A stretch of DNA of 64,000 nucleotides from Saururus chinensis. Taxonomy: Eukaryota > Streptophyta > Magnoliopsida > Piperales > Saururaceae. This document shows positions 58,943 through 64,000 of this stretch, piece after piece (within the stretch, counting starts at the first letter, position 1; each line of letters opens with the position of its first letter). Location of the stretch: the NCBI GenBank assembly GCA_035235625.1, contig CP141150.1:14946330-15010329 (forward strand). Reading direction: 5' to 3'. The notes under the pieces are model-generated. The model had not been told where the DNA came from and did not search any database. It worked only from the letters and a program-made list of their open reading frames with translations. The translations under genes were made by a program, and so were the position numbers.

Positions 58943-59984
58943 GTAAAATGTATAGCGACGCTTCATTGAAGCGTCGCAAACATTTTTCGTTTGCGATGTT
59001 AGAAATTAAACGTCACAAATTGTAAATATCTTAGTGACAGAAAAAAGTAGCGTCGCTAATACAAGTAATATTAGCGACTCACTATTCTGAACATCGCTAA
59101 ATACCTTAAATTCTTTTAAAAAAAATATTATTCTATGCATGCTCTGTCTTTCCTCTTCTTCTCTCTCTCCTCTCCCCTCTATCTCTCCTCCCTATCTCTC
59201 CCTCCTCTCTCTCTCCCCTCTCTCTCTCCTCCCTCTTTCCCCCTCTCTCTATATCCTCTCTATTTTATATTTATTATTAAAAAATAAATAAATAAAAATA
59301 TATTAGTGACGCATTGGCATATACGTCGTTAATAAGAAGGGTATTAGTGACATATATGCCTATACGTCACTAATACTCTAAGGTATTAGCGATGTATAAG
59401 CATATACGTCGCTAATACATTTTTATTTTTTTATTTTATATTAATTTTTAAATAAAAAATATTAAAAAATTAAATAAAATTTTTTCCCTCTCTCTCCCTC
59501 TCTAGTATTATATAAAATACGTCGATAATACTACATTTTGTTATAGTGCTACATTCTTAATTTAATTAGTACTAGGATTTATATTTGTTTGAAATATAAT
59601 AGCATAATATAGGTATTATATAATATATTATATATCATATATTAATGTATATATAGTATATATAATTTTATAAAATATCATAGAATATTATGGGTATATA
59701 AACGGTTAAAGTTAAGAAATTTATATAATATATGGGTATAATATGTAAGAAGTGATATATAACAAATTAAGTCGAGTCTAGCCGAGCTTCGAGTCGATCT
59801 CGAGCCGAACCAATCAGGTGTCGAGTTGAGTTGATTCGAGTTGGCCCCTATTCGAGATCGGCTCATTTGCTTTCGAGTTTGAATCAAGCTTGAGTATAAC
59901 TCCCTTCAAGCCGAGTTAAATTTGAGTTGAACCGAGTCGAGCTTATTTAGCTCAATGAGCAGGCTCAACACATTAGCAGCCTTA

Positions 59985-61260
59985 ATGGTCAGTGTAAAAG
60001 ACAACAATGAGCAGCCTGTAATCTACGGATAGAAAGTTGAGTGACTTACAAAGACTCAAATTAGGTCCTTGCCTTCCCACTAGTTAATAAAAAGAGTAAT
60101 GCTAATGTGACGTTAAAAAATGCACGTTAAAAGTCTACTTCATCTTCACATCACCATTGATGAGTGGGACGATCACCATTGATGAGTGGCAATGGTGATG
60201 GAAAGATGAAGTAGACTTTTCACATATGTTTTTTAACGTCACATAAACATTTTTCTAATAAAAATGGCACTTTTGCCCAACCCATAATCTACGGATAGAA
60301 TGTTGAGTTGGATAAAAAGAAAGTTACTTTTTCCCCAACCCGCACGACATGGCATTCCCTCCCATTCACTTAGTCCCTACTAGCCTCCGTAGCCACTTGC
60401 AATTCCCACCAACACGCACTCCTCCACTCTCGCACCTTTGCCTAATTTTCAAACAATGGCTGTGTGAATATTTTTTCTTTAGGAGAAACAGTGTCAACAC
60501 AAGTGTAACAAAAGTAGTAGTGTATATTAGTTGGGAAAGCTACTATTTGGCTATTTTAGTTAATAAAAATGGTAGAACTTGTATAGTTTGGATCAATGCA
60601 GAGCTTGTTGAGATCCATGCATATGATTGATGATCTATTGGGACGGCTGGGTATTGTGCCGGACTAAAAAATTAAAACAGGGTGTATGGAACCCGTTGGT
60701 AGCTCTTTGTTTTGTTGAAAGAAACTCCATTAGTGACTCCTTTACGACTTTGACACCATCTTCTCCTACTCTGACGCTGTCTTCCTGCAAAGCTCCTCTT
60801 TATCGTTATGGAGATGGAGATAGTAATCAGATTTCCACACCACTTTCTCAAGTGTCAGTTGTCACAATTTTTTTAGGTCCAAAATAAATTTGAATTGCCC
60901 TAAGTCAAGTGTGTTGCGCAGTTTTTTCTACATATTAGTTTAATATAGGGCTACACTCAAAATGTAGACCCGGCCTAATCCAAATTGAACCAACCCAAGA
61001 TTGACTCGTGTCAGGTTGGTTCGTTCAGGTCCGATCTTGGGTTAGATCTAAGAACAAAATACTCAAGTAAATCTTAGGGGTTGGGTTTAGCATGTGAAAA
61101 ACCCAAGCTGAGACCCGACCGATCCCCAATTCTTAAATAACTTACGAAGCATTATCTAACTTGAATTTGTATGAATTTCTGCAATTTTTTATTGAAAAAA
61201 CCGACCTAATATTGTGTCGATTTGGTTTGAATTATTAGAATTGATCCGACATAAGATAGA
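59985..61260 (-). repeat. Orphan copy of the receptor kinase upstream region
   Basis: Aligns with the region upstream of copy B (29930-30360 and 31080-31460) and, at 60720-60860, repeats the GTGACTCCTTTACGACTTTG phrase found upstream of copies A, B and C. No kinase coding sequence is attached. It may be the continuation of copy C's own upstream DNA plus an extra duplicated block. Contains the MITE at 60094-60255. Confidence 0.75.
60094..60255. mobile_element. Mutator-type MITE
   Basis: 162 bp flanked by the 9 bp duplication taataaaaa (60085-60093 and 60256-60264). Its ends are long inverted repeats that pair over about 60 bp, including ATGTGACGTTAAAAAA and AAGTCTACTTCATCTT. It folds into one hairpin. 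No coding capacity. Confidence 0.82.
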
Positions 61261-63100
61261 ATCTTGGTTCTTACTTCAGTTCTCGGGTTTTTTGGTTCCT
61301 AACTCGGATCTGGTTGGGTGCAAGATACTTGGTTTGTATCTCGGCTCAAGTTAGGTACAAGGAACTTGGTTCCTATTTCTACACAAGTTAGGTCCTATAG
61401 AAACCAAATCAATTAGACCTGAGATGTAGCCCTAGTTTAATGTATGTAGTTATATATATGTACATAATTAGAGTTTCTCATGTGGTACTCTCAGGCCAAG
61501 TTGATTTTTTAGAGGGTCCTTTTTCAAGGGCTACCATCAAATGGGTATATGGGACCAAAGGTGTCCCACTCTAAGTTTTTTCAAATTCATTTTTCATGAA
61601 TAAAATAACAGATTTTTTTATTTAAAGATTCATCAAAATATCTCAAGATGCAAGTCACTTGCTTTTCAAACATATAAATACTAAATTAGAGTACAATAAT
61701 AATCAAGGTGAAATCACATTATTAACTGAACAAGGTCGTTCCAGGGTACATATATGAATATCTTCATATGCACAAATATAAATAAATTGGCACTCACATG
61801 CTTAAAGTTATCTAACTTTATGTAGCATAATAATTATACATGCTAAGTGGCCTAGATATGCCATCCTTGTCACAAAACATGTTTCCTAAATGAACTTTAA
61901 TCCTGCAGGGTACTTGCATCACATAGATGCTAAGTATATGAGTGTAACCACATACAATGATAATATAACAAATATTTTAAATATAATAAGCAAAATTCAT
62001 GAACACATACAACCCAAAATAAAAAACTACTATAACATTATGGCAAGACTCGGGGGCTCAACCACGCTTTAGTGAGTTGTATACCACACAAGTACCTAGA
62101 CTTAATAACCACATATAAGAGTTACACCACACTCCACTAGAATATGATTTATCACACTACTCAGCTTCAAACTTTTGCTGAAGCTATCGCCCAGCTCCAT
62201 CTACACCATGAAGTGAAAGCCCGTAAGGGATCATGGACCTAAGTGGTCGAGAATCTTGACTTCCATAATCGATAAGACCTCCTTTATTGTGTTGCGTAGG
62301 ACTATTCATCTTTTTATGCTATGATTAATTCGAACCTAACTCCTAAGTAGGGGGTCGGCTCTACAAATAAACTCCTAATTCTGGAGAGTCAAAGACCCAT
62401 GGTCCTTTTTCATACCATGACCCTCCTCTACATAGCTAAAACGACTCACTTTTGGAGATAACCTAACACTAGTATCTATCCATTACAAAGATTTACACAT
62501 GCATAATATTTACTTACCCTTATATAGTACATGTACTTATTATCATGTACTCACACGTCCCTTAAAAAAGAAAATCATGCTATCATATGTCTCATAAGTA
62601 GCATATACTATGGTACACACCATGATTGAAAATCATGAGCCGATGTACCACCAGTAGCCCCATTGAAGTGTCAGATGAGTTTTCGTTGACCATCGATGTG
62701 CCCTTACAAATAGTAGATAGGCTGTGAAAGCCCATCTTACCGATGTCATCATTGAGGTGTCAGTCACAGTGTTGATGCCTATTACATGGATGCAGTACAA
62801 CATGTGAATGTCGATTGTGTTCATCTTTATCTAACCATTGACGCCAATACTGATGTGTTGGAAACCATGTTGTTAATGAGGATGGAAAACAAATAGAAAC
62901 TATATTGGAGTGAAAAATACTCCCTTACACATAACATAATTCCCACATTAGTTAAACCATAAATCCCTCATGAAATATCGTGATTTTAATCATTTAATCT
63001 TTATGAACCAAAAATATAATCTTTGTTCAAAGCATGATATAATTCGTCACTTCCATTGCACTTCTATGTAGGAAGTGGTGTGACATGCCTATATTGAGTA
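61261..63100. other. Region without recognized genes
   Basis: Mostly AT-rich DNA. A stretch near 62160-62225 reads QLQTFAEAIAQLHL on the plus strand and might be a decayed Gag N-terminus belonging to the gypsy relic downstream. Nothing else could be supported. Confidence 0.35.
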
Positions 63101-63109
63101 GGAGAATCT

Positions 63110-63600
63110 TGCCCGACAAAGGAGAGGGGGATGACCTAGTTCCTTTCAACGTCCTACACTAGCCATAGTGCTAGCTGCCCTATAGCATTAGGCCTCCCTT
63201 CTAGTTGGCCAAGCCAATCCACTGCCACAACTGCTCCTCAGGTTCGCCACCTTACCCTCGCTCAAATGGAGGAACGACGATCCAAAGGTTTGTGCTTTAA
63301 GCAACAAGAAGTTCATGCCCGACCATTTCTGCTTAGTCTGTTGCAGCTTGCTCATTTAGGATGCAAAAGATGATGTTGACTTTTTGCCATAGATGAGCCA
63401 CCCACATATGTTGTCGTTCTTCCTGATATCTATGTGCATGACATCTCTGGAGCATTCACTCCCCGGACCATGAGGGTTTAGGGCCATCTCAAGCGCAGGC
63501 AGATTGCTATACTCATCAATAGTAGTTCCACCCATTATTTCATTAATGATAAGGTGGCACAACGATTGAGATGCTTTGTATCGGATTCTAAGACCCTTTG
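63110..63600 (+). pseudogene. Ty3/gypsy Gag-protease relic
   Basis: Plus-strand remnant with LTLAQMEERRSKGLCF, the lead-in to a gypsy zinc knuckle (63250-63300), but the CysCys part is lost. A protease piece follows at about 63440-63575 (FTPRTMRV, then ILINSSSTHYFINDKVAQRL), where the expected active-site DSG or DTG reads NSS. Several stops and frameshifts are present. CACTA element 4 abuts it at 63613. Confidence 0.65.
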
Positions 63601-63612
63601 GTATTAGAGACG

Positions 63613-64000
63613 CAGTACAACAAAAAAAGACTATTAGCGATGCTTTTAAGCATCGCTAATAGTCATAATAGCGTCACTAATAATTATTAGCTACATTTAC
63701 AAAACGTCAAAGAAACTCTATCGCAACTGCTAATTAATGACACATGAAAAACCATCGCTAAAATTACTGCTATTAATGACTTCTTTTTAGCGTCATTTAT
63801 TAAATGTCGCTAAAAGCTTATTTATAGTGACATTTTATAAAAATGGTCACTAATAAATTGTGAAATGTTAACTGTAGGTAAGCATCGTTAATAATATATT
63901 ATTATCAACACTTGTTAATAAGCGTCCCTAGTAATGCATTATTAACCACACTTTATAAAGTGTCGTTAATACAAAAAATAATTTTAAAAAATTAAAAATT
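63613..64000. mobile_element. CACTA-type element 4, left end only
   Basis: Starts CAGTACAACAAAAAAAGAC, a one-base variant of the CACTACAACAAAA terminus, followed by TTAGCGATGC...GCATCGCTAA palindromic modules to the end of the window. The rest lies outside. Confidence 0.75.

Larger units (their letters stand above)
57995..59548. mobile_element. CACTA-type element 3, nested in the hAT-like element
   Basis: Starts CACTACAACAAAA at 57995 and ends TTTTGTTATAGTG at 59548, total 1,554 bp. Palindromic TTAGCGACG modules lie at both ends (58012-58300 and 58950-59520), with a short CT block at 59155-59265. The middle (58370-58945) is GC-rich. Flanking triplets ata and cta differ by one base. No transposase frame. 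Confidence 0.85.
57183..59984. mobile_element. hAT-like non-autonomous element carrying a nested CACTA
   Basis: Flanked by the 8 bp duplication atggtcag (57175-57182 and 59985-59992), the length typical of hAT transposons. Ends are CAAGGGTGCTAA on the left and TTAGCAGCCTTA on the right, an imperfect inverted repeat of 12 bp with two mismatches. Both arms are rich in CTCGA-type phrases (ACTCGACTTGAGC; GCCGAGTCGAGC). Without the nested element it would be about 1.25 kb, with no transposase frame. Confidence 0.75.

Overview
The window looks like 64 kb of a flowering-plant nuclear genome; I cannot name the species. Genes have GT-AG introns, the families are plant-type (a CPYC-class glutaredoxin, an Xa21/EFR-like LRR receptor kinase cluster, a COMT-type O-methyltransferase, an NB-LRR relic), and most of the DNA is transposon sequence. 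Only two genes read through without a lesion: the glutaredoxin at 842-5752 (minus, four exons) and one receptor kinase at 26279-29699 (minus, two exons). The O-methyltransferase at 44824-47614 (plus) is complete except for a one-base deletion in an A run. No tRNA, rRNA or CRISPR array was seen.

Layout. 0.3-5.8 kb: Stowaway-like MITE and the glutaredoxin, whose second intron holds a 3.3 kb gag-protease LTR element (TSD tgtaa). 6.3-9.6 kb: CACTA-type elements with TTAGCGACG/CGTCGCTAA modules. 9.65-19.1 kb: receptor kinase copy A, a pseudogene broken by nonsense codons, a roughly 1.2 kb deletion closed with telomere-type TTTAGGG filler, and a 6.27 kb Ty1/copia element (TSD gacaa). 19.1-25.7 kb: a truncated Mutator-like element (MULE) with a spliced transposase N-terminus, tandem repeats and a roughly 290 bp foldback. 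25.7-31.5 kb: intact kinase copy B and its duplicated upstream region. 33.5-42.0 kb: an 8.5 kb CACTA composite holding a 2.13 kb solo LTR (TSD acatg) and a 4 kb satellite-like array of CT blocks and palindromic modules. 44.8-49.0 kb: the O-methyltransferase and a truncated tandem copy of its promoter and start. 49.1-52.2 kb: an NB-LRR relic split by a 219 bp MITE (9 bp TSD) and a 2.45 kb solo LTR (TSD attag). 54.4-57.1 kb: kinase copy C, frameshifted and missing its C-lobe. 57.2-60.0 kb: a hAT-like element (8 bp TSD) with a CACTA element nested inside. 60.0-61.3 kb: an upstream region homologous to that of copy B but with no gene attached. 63.1-64.0 kb: a gypsy gag-protease relic and the start of another CACTA element.

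The region is best read as an immune-receptor neighbourhood (non-RD LRR kinases plus an NB-LRR) shaped by tandem duplication and repeated transposon insertion. Exact target-site duplications allow several insertions to be ordered. I found no clearly new enzymatic system. The most unusual structures are the palindromic CACTA arrays, the MULE foldback and the telomere-filled deletion.
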